A DNA stretch of 64,000 nt from Fen-1301 sp963786395 (GTDB lineage: Bacteria > Bacteroidota > Ignavibacteria > Ignavibacteriales > Ignavibacteriaceae): contig CAWAZD010000001.1 in assembly GCA_963786395.1 (NCBI GenBank), forward strand, positions 434,001 to 498,000. Direction: 5' to 3'. Shown here in pieces: positions 9,945 to 19,556 of this stretch. The notes beneath the pieces were generated by a model. It did not search any database, was not told the DNA's origin, and worked only from the letters and a program-made list of their open reading frames with translations. A program made the position numbers and the translations under genes. The first letter of the stretch is position 1. Every line of letters starts with the position of its first letter.

Positions 9945-11198
9945 ATGGACAAGAAATTAGATAAAATACCCATATATAAAAAGAAATTCTTTTGGTTTTA
10001 TTCAGCAGGTATTTTAGCATTTGTAATTTTTATAATAATCATCTGGCTTGATTCCGGTTCAAAATTAAACATTGATTCCAATAAGATCATTGTTTCAACA
10101 GTAACCCAAAGTGACTTTGAGGAATTTATTCCTGTTACCGGTACTACACTTCCCAGAACTACATTTTACCTGGATGCTGTGCAGGGCGGTTCTGTTGAAA
10201 AGATTTTTGTTGAAGAAGGCGCAATGCTGAAAACGGGAGATAAGATTCTTAAACTAACAAATACCGAACTGCAGCTTCAAACACTGCAGCAGGAAACCGG
10301 TTCGTATCAACAAATAAATGAAGCAAGAAATACTCGCCTCAGCATCGAGCAGAATAGTTCGGTTATTCAGCAGGCACTTGTCGGTGCAAGTTATAATCTT
10401 AAAATATCCGGACAGTTGTACGAACGCGAAAAAGTAATGTGGGATAAGAAATTAATTTCACAGCAGGAATTCGAAAATTCACGTGATGGTTATTTCCGCG
10501 ACCTTGAACTGCAAAAGCTTGCAAGGCAGAATTTCAAACAGGATTCAATACTTAAAAATACACAGCTTTCCCAGATAGATGAATCAATTAAGCGCCTCCA
10601 GATGAACCTTGAACTCATCAGGGAAAATATCGACAAGCTTACAATCAAATCACCGATTGACGGACAGCTTACATCTCTTTCTGCTGAGATAGGACAATCC
10701 AAATCTGCCGGTAATCAGTTGGGACAAATTGATGCTCTCGACGGCTTCAAAATATCTGCTGATGTTGATGAGTTTTATATCGCCAGAATAAATACGGGAC
10801 TTACTGCCACTACTGAAATTGATGGTAAAAATTATAAGCTTATTGTTATTAAAGTTTTTCCCGGTGTTAAAAACGGGAAGTTCCAGGTCTATCTGGATTT
10901 TGAAGGTAATGTGCCTGAAGGATTAAGACGCGGGCAGACATTACAACTGAGAATGAAACTGAGTGAAAGGATAAAAGCACTTCTGCTGCCAAAAGGCGGG
11001 TTCTATCAGAAAACCGGCGGGCAATGGATTTATTGTGTTAACAACTCTGGAAATACTGCCATAAAAAAAGCAATTAGCATTGGAAGACAGAACCCGGAAT
11101 TCTTTGAAATCCTGAATGGACTCAAAGAAGGTGACAAAGTCATAACCTCTTCTTATGATAACTTTGGAGATGCAGACCGTCTGATAATTAAAAATTAA
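9945..11198 (+). CDS. HlyD/MacA-like periplasmic adaptor subunit
   Basis: A 417-residue adaptor of an ABC-type tripartite export system. One transmembrane segment near residues 16-35 (FYSAGILAFVIFIIIIWL) anchors it in the inner membrane. A biotinyl/lipoyl-like half-motif follows (VQGGSVEKIFVEEGAMLKTG), then a long coiled-coil hairpin (about residues 110-235, rich in Gln, Glu and Leu), the returning lipoyl half (LTIKSPIDGQLTSL) and beta-barrel and membrane-proximal domains to the end. The reading frame is intact. It is the first gene of the cluster with the ABC ATPase at 11407 and two FtsX-type permeases, and it diverges from a two-component operon that probably controls it. The substrate cannot be told from sequence. 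Confidence 0.88.
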   Translation: MDKKLDKIPIYKKKFFWFYSAGILAFVIFIIIIWLDSGSKLNIDSNKIIVSTVTQSDFEEFIPVTGTTLPRTTFYLDAVQGGSVEKIFVEEGAMLKTGDKILKLTNTELQLQTLQQETGSYQQINEARNTRLSIEQNSSVIQQALVGASYNLKISGQLYEREKVMWDKKLISQQEFENSRDGYFRDLELQKLARQNFKQDSILKNTQLSQIDESIKRLQMNLELIRENIDKLTIKSPIDGQLTSLSAEIGQSKSAGNQLGQIDALDGFKISADVDEFYIARINTGLTATTEIDGKNYKLIVIKVFPGVKNGKFQVYLDFEGNVPEGLRRGQTLQLRMKLSERIKALLLPKGGFYQKTGGQWIYCVNNSGNTAIKKAISIGRQNPEFFEILNGLKEGDKVITSSYDNFGDADRLIIKN

Positions 11199-11406
11199 AA
11201 CTTTTTCTGGAGTGTCGGGTCCATTCCCCGAGACCATTCATTTATGTCTTTCTGAGCGTACGAATGTCATCCTTGAGCGAAGCGAAGGATCTTCCTTGAC
11301 ATTCGTACCGAAGAATTTGCATTTTATAAATAAGCAATGAGATTCTTCAGTCGCTTCGCTCCCTTCAGAATGACATATTAATATAATATTATATAAAGGT
11401 AAAATA
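11199..11406. repeat. Intergenic repeats R8 (11201-11236) and R4 foldback (11251-11377)
   Basis: CTTTTTCTGGAGTGTCGGG at 11201-11219 is an R8 copy, matching sites near 19342 and 26300 (reverse). R4 then follows: a foldback CGAATGTCA...TGACATTCG plus the GAGCGAAGCGA-type segment, whose reverse strand translates as the familiar SEGSEATEES repeat peptide. Related R4 pieces lie at about 15770-15835 and 24515-24550. The region separates the adaptor from the ABC ATPase gene, which may still be cotranscribed. Confidence 0.7.
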
Positions 11407-12096
11407 ATGATCAAAACTAATAACCTGAAAAAGATCTTCACTACTGAAGAAGTTGAAACTACGGCTCTTAATAATGTAAACATAGAAATTAAGCAGGGCG
11501 AGTTCGTCGCCATTATGGGACCTTCCGGATGTGGAAAGACTACGCTCCTTAATATCCTGGGTCTACTTGATAACCCCAGCACCGGAGAGTATAATTTTAT
11601 GGGACAAAATGTTTCAAAGTATACTGAACGTCAGCGTGCACTCCTGAGAAAAACCAACATCGGTTTTGTATTCCAGAGTTTTAATCTTATTGACGAACTT
11701 ACTGTATATGAAAATATTGAACTGCCGCTGCTTTATCTTGGAGTACCTTCTGCCAAAAGAACAAATATGGTAACTGAGGTTCTTGAACGCATGAAGATAA
11801 TGCACCGCAAAGATCATTTCCCGCAGCAGTTATCGGGCGGGCAGCAGCAGAGAGTGGCTGTGTCCCGGGCTGTTGTTACAAGACCTAAACTCATTCTTGC
11901 GGATGAACCCACTGGTAATCTTGATTCAGCTAACGGCGAGGAAGTTATGGATAATCTTACTAAGCTAAATGAAGCAGGTACCACTATAGCAATGGTTACA
12001 CATTCGCCTCACGATTCAGAATATGCCAACAGGATAATTCATCTTTTTGACGGACATGTTGTAACAGAAAATTATAAAGAAAAATTTCATGTGTAA
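11407..12096 (+). CDS. LolD/MacB-type ABC transporter ATP-binding protein
   Basis: A 229-residue ATPase with all motifs in place: Walker A GPSGCGKTT (about 38-46), Q-loop VFQSFNLID, signature LSGGQQQRVAVSRAV, Walker B LILADEPTGNLD, and switch His in VTHSPHD. The length and the sequence around NLDSANGEEVMDNL place it in the family that partners FtsX-fold (type VII) permeases for lipoprotein release or mechanotransmission-driven efflux. It lies between an adaptor gene and two permease genes. The frame is intact, unlike the permeases. Confidence 0.9.
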   Translation: MIKTNNLKKIFTTEEVETTALNNVNIEIKQGEFVAIMGPSGCGKTTLLNILGLLDNPSTGEYNFMGQNVSKYTERQRALLRKTNIGFVFQSFNLIDELTVYENIELPLLYLGVPSAKRTNMVTEVLERMKIMHRKDHFPQQLSGGQQQRVAVSRAVVTRPKLILADEPTGNLDSANGEEVMDNLTKLNEAGTTIAMVTHSPHDSEYANRIIHLFDGHVVTENYKEKFHV

Positions 12097-12110
12097 TTCT
12101 AAATAACGGT

Positions 12111-13070
12111 ATGAGGATTATAAAAATAATATTTAGCAGTATCCTCAGATGGTATCGGTTTCAGCCAGTGCAAATTATCCATCGGAAAATATAAATAATA
12201 CTACATTTATTTATCAGAAAGGGAAAAGCAATAAAGAAACATTACCAACGGCGCAAATTGCTGTTGATTATGATTTGTTAAAAACCTTGCAGGTTAAATT
12301 CATTGCCGGAAGAGACTTTTCAAGAGAAATTACCAGTGACAGGGACCATGCTGTTATCATAACCAATTCCGCCGCTAAACTGCTTAATTTATCAGATCCG
12401 CTTCACGCTGAATTAAACGGGATAAATAATGCTGAAGATGAACAGAAAATTATCGGCGTTGTTGAGGATATTCACTTTAAGTCTTTCAAAGAAAAAATGA
12501 TGCCCATCGTTTATTCCTACGTAACTGGTGTGCTTCTAATATTGTAGTTAGAATAAAAGGAAATGATATTCCATCTGCTATGAAAATATTGGAAAAAGAA
12601 TGGGAGAAAATAATGCCCGGGTGGCCTTTCATATATAAATTTGTAGACGAATCGTTTGATAAATTATATCAATCGGAACAGCGTACAGAAAAGTTAATAT
12701 GTTATATTCTGTGGATTTGCTGTTATAATCTCCTCCTTAGGGTTATTTAGTTTAATCTCTTTGATCTCACAAACTAAAAAGAAAAGAGATTGAAATACGG
12801 AAAGTATTGGGAGCCTCTGTCTATAGCATTGTTTTAATGATCACTAAAGAATTTATGATAATAATACTTGCCGCAAATATTATTGCATGGCCGGTGGCTT
12901 ATTTTATTATGCATAAATGGCTTGATGATTTTGCATACAGAATTGATATAAGCATTTGGACATTTATCTTAGCCGCTGCAATAGCTATGCTGATTGCAAT
13001 AGCCACTATAAGCTTCCAGGCTATTAAAGCCGCAATTGCTAATCCCGTTGAAGCACTGAGATATGAATAA
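12111..13070 (+). pseudogene. FtsX-type ABC permease remnant (N-terminal half missing)
   Basis: Only the second half of an approximately 800-residue permease can be found. It has a MacB-like periplasmic core (SVSASANYPSENINNTTF, VKFIAGRDFSREI, DHAVIITNSAAKLL) and a C-terminal FtsX domain (RIEIRKVLGASVYSI, then several hydrophobic helices, ending AAIANPVEALRYE). The first about 450 residues, with the leading helix and first FtsX bundle, are absent between the ABC ATPase stop and this segment. The remainder is broken by frameshifts near 12140, 12525, 12720 and 12790. A large internal deletion together with indels argues for true inactivation here. Confidence 0.75.
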
Positions 13071-13129
13071 TATTAAAATCCGCTCTTGCGAATCATAATT
13101 AACACATAACAGTAAACAAGGTAAACTAT

Positions 13130-15451
13130 ATGTTTAGAAATTTCTTCGTCTATTATTTACGCAGCATTGCAAAAGAAGAAAACTTTTCTCTTCTATTACG
13201 ATCTTCGGATTATCCTTCGGAATTGCCTTTATGATAATGATAGGTCAGTTCCTATACTATGAACTTAACTATAATCATGATCTTAAAAACATTGACAATA
13301 TTTACCGGCTTGTTGACTCAAAAGAAAATAAATATAAGTTTGACTACAGGATAAAAGATTTAGCACAGCAGAGTGTGCCGGGAATTAAAAAAGTCTGCCT
13401 TCTTAACCAGGTCGGTGTAGATGTAAATATAGGAGATAAGTACTTCGAGTTTAAACACATGCTGATTGTTGATCCTGATTTCTTCAATATGTTTAATTAT
13501 ACTTTCATTACAGGCAATTCCGAAGCAGTCTTTAGCTCACTCGATAATGTTGTACTCACTGAATCAACTGCCAAAACTATCTTTGGTACAACCGATGTTG
13601 TTGGTAAAACGCTCCGTCTTAATCATCTGTATGATATGATGGTAACCGGAATTGTAAAAGATAAGTCCGGAAACATTAGTTTCCCCGGCAGATTTATTCA
13701 TCAGTTCATTAAATTCTCCTAAACAAAGAATATCATACGAAATGACCTGCCTCTCTTTTAATGGTACAGACGATTCAAAATGCAAATATCCTTTCAATGT
13801 TTTCGTGGAATTAAATAAGAATGCTGATATAGCGGCAGTTGAAAAACAATTATCTTCCTTCAGCAAAACGAATGATTTCTTATATCCGGGGATGGTTAAA
13901 CTTACTCCTCTTAAGACAAACTATTTACACACGGAAGTTATTGATTTTGATCTGCTCCATGGGAACTCTAATTTGATTAAAATGCTTGCAATAATAGGCG
14001 CAATAATACTTTTACTTGCCGTTATAAATTTTATAAATCTAACTACTGCTTCTTTTTATTACCGGACGAAAGAACTGGGAGTTAAAAAATGTCTGGGGGC
14101 TGACCGGTTCACACTTATTAAACAGTTATTAACAGAGTCCCTTTTTACCTGCATTATTTCATCCATCATAGGGATATTTTTTGCGATGGGACTTTTGCCT
14201 TACTTTAATAAATTTATAGATAAACCCGTTGCCCTGCACTTGTTTACAGATATAAATATTTTTGGTTACTTCGTTTTATTTATTGTTTTCCTTACTATTA
14301 TTGCGGGACTGCTGCCTGCAGTAGTTTTATCCCGCATATCGCCTTTACAGCTTTTTAAAGCCAATAAGAATATTAAGGGAACGGGCAAAAGCATCAGGGG
14401 AATTCTGACTTCATTTCAATTTTCAATTGCTATAATTCTTATTACCGGTTTGCTTGTAATTCCAAGACAGATTGATTTTGTTAAACACAGGGATTTGGGG
14501 TTTAACGCTGATCGTCTTTTGTTTATTAAGGTACATTATTCTCTGACTGACCGTTTTCCAATCCTTGTCAACAAATTGCAGCAATATCATGGTACTAAAT
14601 CTCTCACAGAAACCCAGGGAATACCCGGGCGGATAAATGTGTGGGTGCGACGATCATGATGCAGTAGTAGTAATTGATTCAACTTCTCTCAACACTTTCG
14701 GATTCAAAATCATTAAAGGACGTAATCTGCTGCCGGGAGATCTAAATAAAGCATGTCTTATAAACGAGGCTTTGTATAAACGTTTTAACGAAGGGGATTT
14801 GCATAATCATAAAGTGAACGGGGCAGAAGTTGTGGGTGTGGTTTCCGATTTTAATTATAATTCATTATATGAGAAACCGGGACCGCTTGTTTTATTATAT
14901 AATAGTTTCTGGGGTTATAATTATATCACTATGAAAATATCGGGTTCACCCGGCAATGCGGTTGATTATATAAAGAAGACATGGAAGGAAGTCTGTCCCG
15001 ATTATCCATTAGACTTTGGTTTCTATGACGAATATTTCGCAGCAATGTATGAAAAAGAAGAAAACCTTTCAGCGTTTGTAAGCATCTTTTCTATTCTGGC
15101 TATTGTTATTTCATGCATGGGGATATTCGGATTATCCGTGTTTCAATCAGAGCAGCGGATAAAAGAAATTGGAATAAGGAAAGTTCTAGGTGCTACTACT
15201 ACTGGAGATAACATTGCTCCTTGCCAAAGGATTTTCTAAATGGGTAATCTTTGCTAATATTATTGCTATCCCCATAACATATTATCTTTTAAATTTGTGG
15301 CTAAGGGAATTTGCATACAGGATTGAACTTACATGGTGGGTATTCCTGGCATCGGGAGGAATAACATTATTTATAGCATTGGCAACAATAAGTTACCAGT
15401 CGATAAAAACCGCAATCCGCCAACCCCGTAGAAGCATTGAGGTATGAATAG
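13130..15451 (+). pseudogene. FtsX-type ABC permease, full length but multiply frameshifted
   Basis: A complete Bacteroidota-type permease of roughly 770 residues can be followed through changing frames. The parts are an N-terminal helix (IFGLSFGIAFMIMIGQFLYYE), a first periplasmic core (NIDNIYRLVDSKENKYKF, VVLTESTAKTIFG), an FtsX bundle (AIIGAIILLLAVINFINLTT, RTKELGVKKCLGADRFTL), a middle helix (SFQFSIAIILITGLLVIP), a second core (INEALYKRF, VVGVVSDFNYNSLYEKPGP) and a second FtsX bundle (RIKEIGIRKVLGATTT, ending NPVEALRYE). Breaks lie near 13190, 13695, 14640, 15205 and 15420. It would pair with the ABC ATPase at 11407. Both permeases of the cluster are broken while the ATPase and adaptor are intact. 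Confidence 0.8.
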
Positions 15452-15480
15452 AAATGAATAGATAATTATATATTTTGCTT

Positions 15481-15580
15481 TCAATAATCCCAGACATAAA
15501 TGCCTGGGCTAGAAGAATAAATATTGGAACTATTATAATTTTAAATATATTCTAGCCCAGCCCTTTAGGGCTGGGGAATG
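15481..15580. repeat. Family R1 long repeat, copy 2
   Basis: The core at 15501-15577 matches 6771-6847 with two substitutions over 77 bases, including the central AT-rich stretch AATATTGGAACTATTATAAT. It ends in the hairpin AGCCCTTTAGGGCT. It follows the second permease stop by about 30 bases. Confidence 0.82.
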
Positions 15581-16189
15581 AATGAGAAGATAAAATTATT
15601 TCTCCTATCAAAGGGGTTGCGATTTAGGGATGAAAGATTGTTTTTTCTTCTTAATTTTTGTTAGTTTTCTAATAAAATATATGTTTTTTCCCTTGCAGTA
15701 ATAAAAATATTTACTAAGCAATTCATAAAAGATAGTTTAAAGAACTGTTACACATGGTCAATTTGTCATTCTGATCCCGACTTGTCGGGAGAAGAATCTG
15801 CATTAATAAACAATAGGTATGATTCTTCGCGTCATATATTCAGGGGAAATGTGTCAATAATTGCCAACCGGCAATTGAAAAAAGGGAGAAAAAGCAATTC
15901 CACGTGGCTCTCAGGTACCTGACGGGTAACTCTCACCTAACAAATTACAAGATAGAGGACAGTTTGGTGCAAGACTCTGCGCATACTCATTCCAGTACCA
16001 TTTCTTAGTCCCGGCAGTATCATTCTATAATCGGGGCATATTTGCAAAAAATACGGGAGCGAAACTTCAAAATAACATACCAAATCTCTAATTAAATATT
16101 CCCAATAATTCAGACTGGAAAATTATAATATCTATTATTATATTACTTAAGATATTTAGTATTCAAGCATTAAATATGTGGGAGGTTTT
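15581..16189. other. Long non-coding spacer upstream of the 246-residue gene family member
   Basis: About 600 bases without a supported gene. It holds an R4-like piece near 15770-15835 (CATTCTGATCCCGACTTGTC with an inverted copy of GATTCTTC), a perfect short hairpin AATTGCC-AACC-GGCAATT at 15859-15876, and a CAGGTACCTG palindrome near 15918. The last 120 bases are strongly AT-rich and probably contain the promoter of the next gene. Confidence 0.5.
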
Positions 16190-16918
16190 ATGGCGATAGT
16201 AAAAAATTATGACTATGATGGATTTTCAGGGAAGCTCGGGAATATAATATTCCGTACGAGATATGGGAAAACAGTAGCCTACCGTGTTACAGAGAATTTC
16301 AAGAAGAGTGAGAGCGAGGCATCAAAGGCAAACAGGAATAAGTGGAAGCCAATGTCACAGTTTGCATCAAATATTTGTTCACTGCCGGAACTAAAAGCGA
16401 TATGGAGTATGACACCGGAAGTTAAAGCTACATCTGCATATCATAAAATTGAAAAAATGAATAGAAAAGTAATTGGGGCTAACCGACCAACGATAAAGAA
16501 TGACATAGTACCGAACGGGTTTCTATGCGAATCGACTTCTGCTAAACTTAGTAAGGACGAATTAGAGATTACGGCTGATTTAATGCATAATTCGTTGAGA
16601 GATTTAACGGCGGATAACTTTTTGGTAATAGCCGTTATTTGTTTTTATGAACCAGTCAAGAAAGATGATGAATATTTTACATTCTATAATATTTACAAGC
16701 AGATTCCAAATTGGAAGGTGGGGACACCGGTAGAGGCAATATACAAGTTCTCGGAAGAAGAAGGTAAAATATTTTCAGAATACAGAAAGAGTATTTTATA
16801 TTATACGGTAATTGGGTGCGATGCCGAAGGGTATTTTTTAGGGAATTCAATAAGTTACAACCTTGAATTTGAAAATATTGCGGGTAATTGTTCCAAAACA
16901 AGTCTGACACTCAAATGA
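16190..16918 (+). CDS. Uncharacterised protein, member 1 of a convergent paralogous pair
   Basis: A 242-residue soluble protein from ATG 16190, which has GGGAGG five bases upstream; a GTG at 16178 is less likely. There is no signal peptide or membrane segment. The N-terminus DYDGFSGKLGNIIFRTRYGK resembles the start of Bacteroidota DUF6266-type proteins as I recall them, but this is uncertain. It shares with the gene at 17100-17897 the blocks MSQFASNICSLPELKAIW / VSKFASCVNHVPELSRIW, SAKLSKDELEI / SAKLNKDSIEI, and a hydrophobic strand followed by Y/F-x-P-KK. The two genes converge. The frame is intact in a region where many other genes are broken. Function unknown. Confidence 0.7.
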   Translation: MAIVKNYDYDGFSGKLGNIIFRTRYGKTVAYRVTENFKKSESEASKANRNKWKPMSQFASNICSLPELKAIWSMTPEVKATSAYHKIEKMNRKVIGANRPTIKNDIVPNGFLCESTSAKLSKDELEITADLMHNSLRDLTADNFLVIAVICFYEPVKKDDEYFTFYNIYKQIPNWKVGTPVEAIYKFSEEEGKIFSEYRKSILYYTVIGCDAEGYFLGNSISYNLEFENIAGNCSKTSLTLK

Positions 16919-16945
16919 CTTTTTTATTATGATTTTAGCAGCATT

Positions 16946-17046
16946 TGAAGGGCTGGTCTGTGACCCGCCCCAGAAAAGCCAAAGGCGTTTAACTTTCCTT
17001 GTCTTGTAAAATATTGTCATTCTCGCGGAGGCGGGAATCCATCAGC
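16946..17046. repeat. Decayed R2 copy followed by R3 copy
   Basis: GGGCTGGTCTGTGACCCGCC followed by AAAAGCCAAAGGCGTTT is an R2 copy with mismatches in both stems. TCATTCTCGCGGAGGCGGGA at 17026-17045 is an R3 copy. R2 and R3 are also neighbours at 9786-9866, in the reverse order. They lie between the two convergent paralogues. Confidence 0.65.
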
Positions 17047-17099
17047 CCATTTTGTCTCCTCCTGTCATCCTCCTCTCCTAACTTTCTACTATTTCCTTT

Positions 17100-17897
17100 T
17101 TACTTTTCTTTGTGTTTCCTTCCAAACTCTACACCTTTCTTCGGAAACCCATCCATCGCAATCTCCGCTCCCTGTTCATGCCTGAACCATCTTACTCGTT
17201 TCAAATTTCTCGAGTGTTCTATAATTACAAAATAAAAAACAAATCTCTTATAATTTTTAATGATAATTAAATCTTCCGGCAGTATCGGAAACTGGATTCT
17301 ATATCTGTCTGCTGAAATAAAATTATCAATCTGGTAATACTTTGATATCATTTCAAAATTAGATTTATTCTTTTTTTTAGGGTCAAAGAAAGAGAATATA
17401 CAAACAGGAATAATTATGGAGTTTTCATGTATTCTTCTCATTTCAATATCTGAGGGGATATTGAGATCAATTTCAATACTGTCTTTATTCAATTTAGCGC
17501 TGTAATTATATGGGAAAGAATCCGACACCGGAGCTATTACGTTTTGTGTACCGGGTCTTCCTTTCTTAGAGATCTCTCTCCTGTTTTCGGATACTATTTT
17601 GTTAAAAGTCGAGTTCCGCCCGAATTTAGCTTTCTGTGTGTATTCAGTTTTATTTTTATCGGTAAGATGTTTCCTGATTCTTGCCTGCCGCCAGATTCGC
17701 GATAACTCAGGGACATGATTCACGCAGCTTGCAAATTTAGATACCATAGCAAGATCATCCTGATCCTTTTGTAGTGCGGCTGATTTGGTGGTTTCCTTTA
17801 ATTTGCCTGAATAAACAATTGCCCCGTTTACTTTAATTACAAGACCTTCAAAATTCCCCTTGTACTCAACTGTAGATCCATTATTTGTTTTCGCCAT
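17100..17897 (-). CDS. Uncharacterised protein, member 2 of the convergent paralogous pair
   Basis: A 265-residue soluble, basic protein without signal peptide. It aligns end to end with the 16190-16918 product at low identity: YKGNFEGLVIKVNGAIVYSG against YDGFSGKLGNIIFRTRYGK, FASCVNHVPELSRIW against FASNICSLPELKAIW, IVSENRREISKKGRP in the middle, and IIIPVCIFSFFDPKKKNKSN against a matching hydrophobic segment. The charged tail GFPKKGVEFGRKHKEK has no counterpart. The start ATG 17897 is preceded by GAGGAG. The two genes point at each other across R2/R3 repeats. I do not recognise a function. Confidence 0.7.
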   Translation of the reverse strand: MAKTNNGSTVEYKGNFEGLVIKVNGAIVYSGKLKETTKSAALQKDQDDLAMVSKFASCVNHVPELSRIWRQARIRKHLTDKNKTEYTQKAKFGRNSTFNKIVSENRREISKKGRPGTQNVIAPVSDSFPYNYSAKLNKDSIEIDLNIPSDIEMRRIHENSIIIPVCIFSFFDPKKKNKSNFEMISKYYQIDNFISADRYRIQFPILPEDLIIIKNYKRFVFYFVIIEHSRNLKRVRWFRHEQGAEIAMDGFPKKGVEFGRKHKEK

Positions 17898-18292
17898 ATC
17901 CCAAACTCCTCAGATAAGCAATAATGAAATAAAAGCCCATTTAATAGTACAATTATAAAGAATTCTTAGAAATATTAAAAAGAAAGCATGCCTGTGAGGT
18001 AAGGTGTAGGTAACCTGCAGGTATCGTGCATGTAACATGTAGGTAAGACATTAAGCGATAAGAAGCGATTAAAAGCGACCTTAAGCGATGGCGTAATTAG
18101 TTGTTTTGATATTAAAAGGAGGGTTATTTACTATTTTATTTACTCACTTATTGTAATAAATATTTAATTTAAATGCAAACTAAAAATATAAATCCTGCAA
18201 TTTATTTAACTTTAACCGGGTTAAATTATTATTTTAATCCTTTAAATAACCAGACAATTTCAATAACCATAAATTGATAGCGCTTTAATAAT
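17898..18292. other. AT-rich spacer with short tandem motifs
   Basis: A 395-base divergent spacer. At 17996-18091 there are five AGGTAA/AGGTAT-type hexamers followed by four AAGCGA units; the rest is AT-rich with no gene that I can support. It should contain the promoters of the minus-strand paralogue and of the DUF6930-like gene. Confidence 0.5.
17996..18091. repeat. Short direct repeats AGGTAA and AAGCGA
   Basis: GAGGTAAGGTGTAGGTAACC, then GCAGGTATCG and TGTAGGTAAG, is followed by TTAAGCGATAAGAAGCGATT and two further AAGCGA units. Spacing is irregular at 9-17 bases. It could be a protein-binding cluster or simple sequence drift. Confidence 0.5.
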
Positions 18293-19322
18293 ATGGATGA
18301 AAATTTAGAAGTATACAAAACACTTTTTAACACAATAAATGAATTCAAAAAATTAAGTCCATGGAAATGGATGACGAACGGCGACATATTAGGTGTAGAA
18401 CATCCACGCACAAACAAAATGGTTATTGTTGCGTGATGGGCGAAGGTGGGGAGATATTCGGATTGGCTTTATATCTTGACAAGGATGGATTGCGCTGGTT
18501 ATTGGACAGAATGCAGGGAATTTCTATAGATTTATATTCCCGCTATTCTCAGGATTACATAGCGGTAACATTTGAAAATGCAAATGAACTTGATGACAAA
18601 GAAAAGGAGTTGGTTTTAAAAACTTGGTCTTCAATTCAAGGGTAAGCTGGCATATCCTATATTAAGTCGTTTAAGTCCCGGTGCAATTCCCGGTTTATTT
18701 TGGAAGAAGAAGCTGAAGTTTCAAATATTGCTTTAGAGCAGTTAATACAATTTGCCCCAAAGGTAAAGGAAGACCCTGAATATTTATTTCCGGAAGATGG
18801 AAAAATATTGGTATTAAAAGAAGAAGGTGAAGATAATCATAAACGGTGGGTTGAGAATTGGATTGATGTAGATAAATTAGTTTCACCCGCTTTTACAGAC
18901 ATATCTGTATTATCTAAAAATATTCAGTTGGTCAAGTCACTTAAGCTGAATCATTCTATTTCATGGGCAGCCGACATGTTTTTTATTCCTGAACCTGTAA
19001 TAGGTAAAAAAGGGGAGCCGCCTTTCTCCCGCTAGCAATTATTATGGTTGATATGGAAAGCGAAATGATCTTATCTTATCAGGTTTATCATTATGATAAA
19101 TACCAGGATGAGATGCGGAAAGTGTTTGTTGAAGCCGTAAAAACAATTGGAAGCGTCCCAGGTAAGATTGTAACAATCAGACCTGAAATATGTTTTGCAC
19201 TTGATCCATTTGAAACAGCATTGGGCTTTGAATTAGTTCTGGTGGAGCATATACCTCTTATTGAAAAAATAAAGAAGGACTTCTTTAAAGATATGAAAGG
19301 TAAAAAAGGGAAAAACAAATAA
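18293..19322 (+). pseudogene. DUF6930/DUF7309-like protein, frameshifted
   Basis: About 340 residues can be followed through three or four frames from ATG 18293. The parts are LSPWKWMTNGDILGVEHPRT, then GYCCVMGEGGEIFGLALYLD and RMQGISIDLYSRYSQDYIAV, then LAYPILSRLSPGAIPGLFW, then EEAEVSNIALEQLIQFAPKV and a final segment with FVEAVKTIGSVPGKIVTIRP. The order GDI..G..CCVMG.GGE.FGLA..L resembles plasmid- and Firmicute-type DUF7309/DUF6930 proteins of unknown function; I recognise it from memory only. The tail is lysine-rich (KDMKGKKGKNK). Breaks fall near 18425, 18660 and 19030. Sequence error and decay are both possible. Confidence 0.6.
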
Positions 19323-19341
19323 ATTAACTTTCAAATTTGCT

Positions 19342-19376
19342 CTTTTTCTGGCGTGTCGGGGACCATTCTCCGACCA
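19342..19376. repeat. R8 hairpin (TTTTTCTGGnGTGTCGGG), plus orientation
   Basis: CTTTTTCTGGCGTGTCGGGG is followed by a hairpin GTCGGGGA-CCAT-TCTCCGAC. The same unit is at 11201 (same strand) and 26279-26300 (opposite strand). The GTCGGGGA core is also shared with the IS1182-like terminal repeats at 24559 and 26190. Confidence 0.65.
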
Positions 19377-19432
19377 ATTATTCGTTTTTGTCATTCTCTT
19401 GTATTGTCATTCCGCAAATTTGTCTACTTCTG

Positions 19433-19457
19433 TCATTCCCGCGAAGGCGGGAATCCA
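19433..19457. repeat. Family R3 palindrome copy
   Basis: CATTCCCGCGAAGGCGGGAA followed by TCCATT, the same perfect stem as at 9786-9810. Confidence 0.8.
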
Positions 19458-19556
19458 TTCCTTATTTTTCTTCCATCAATCCAATAATCCATCATCCATT
19501 ATTCCCTTATTTCTTCTTTTAACTTTTGACTTTCACTCTTCAACTTTTTACTTTGC

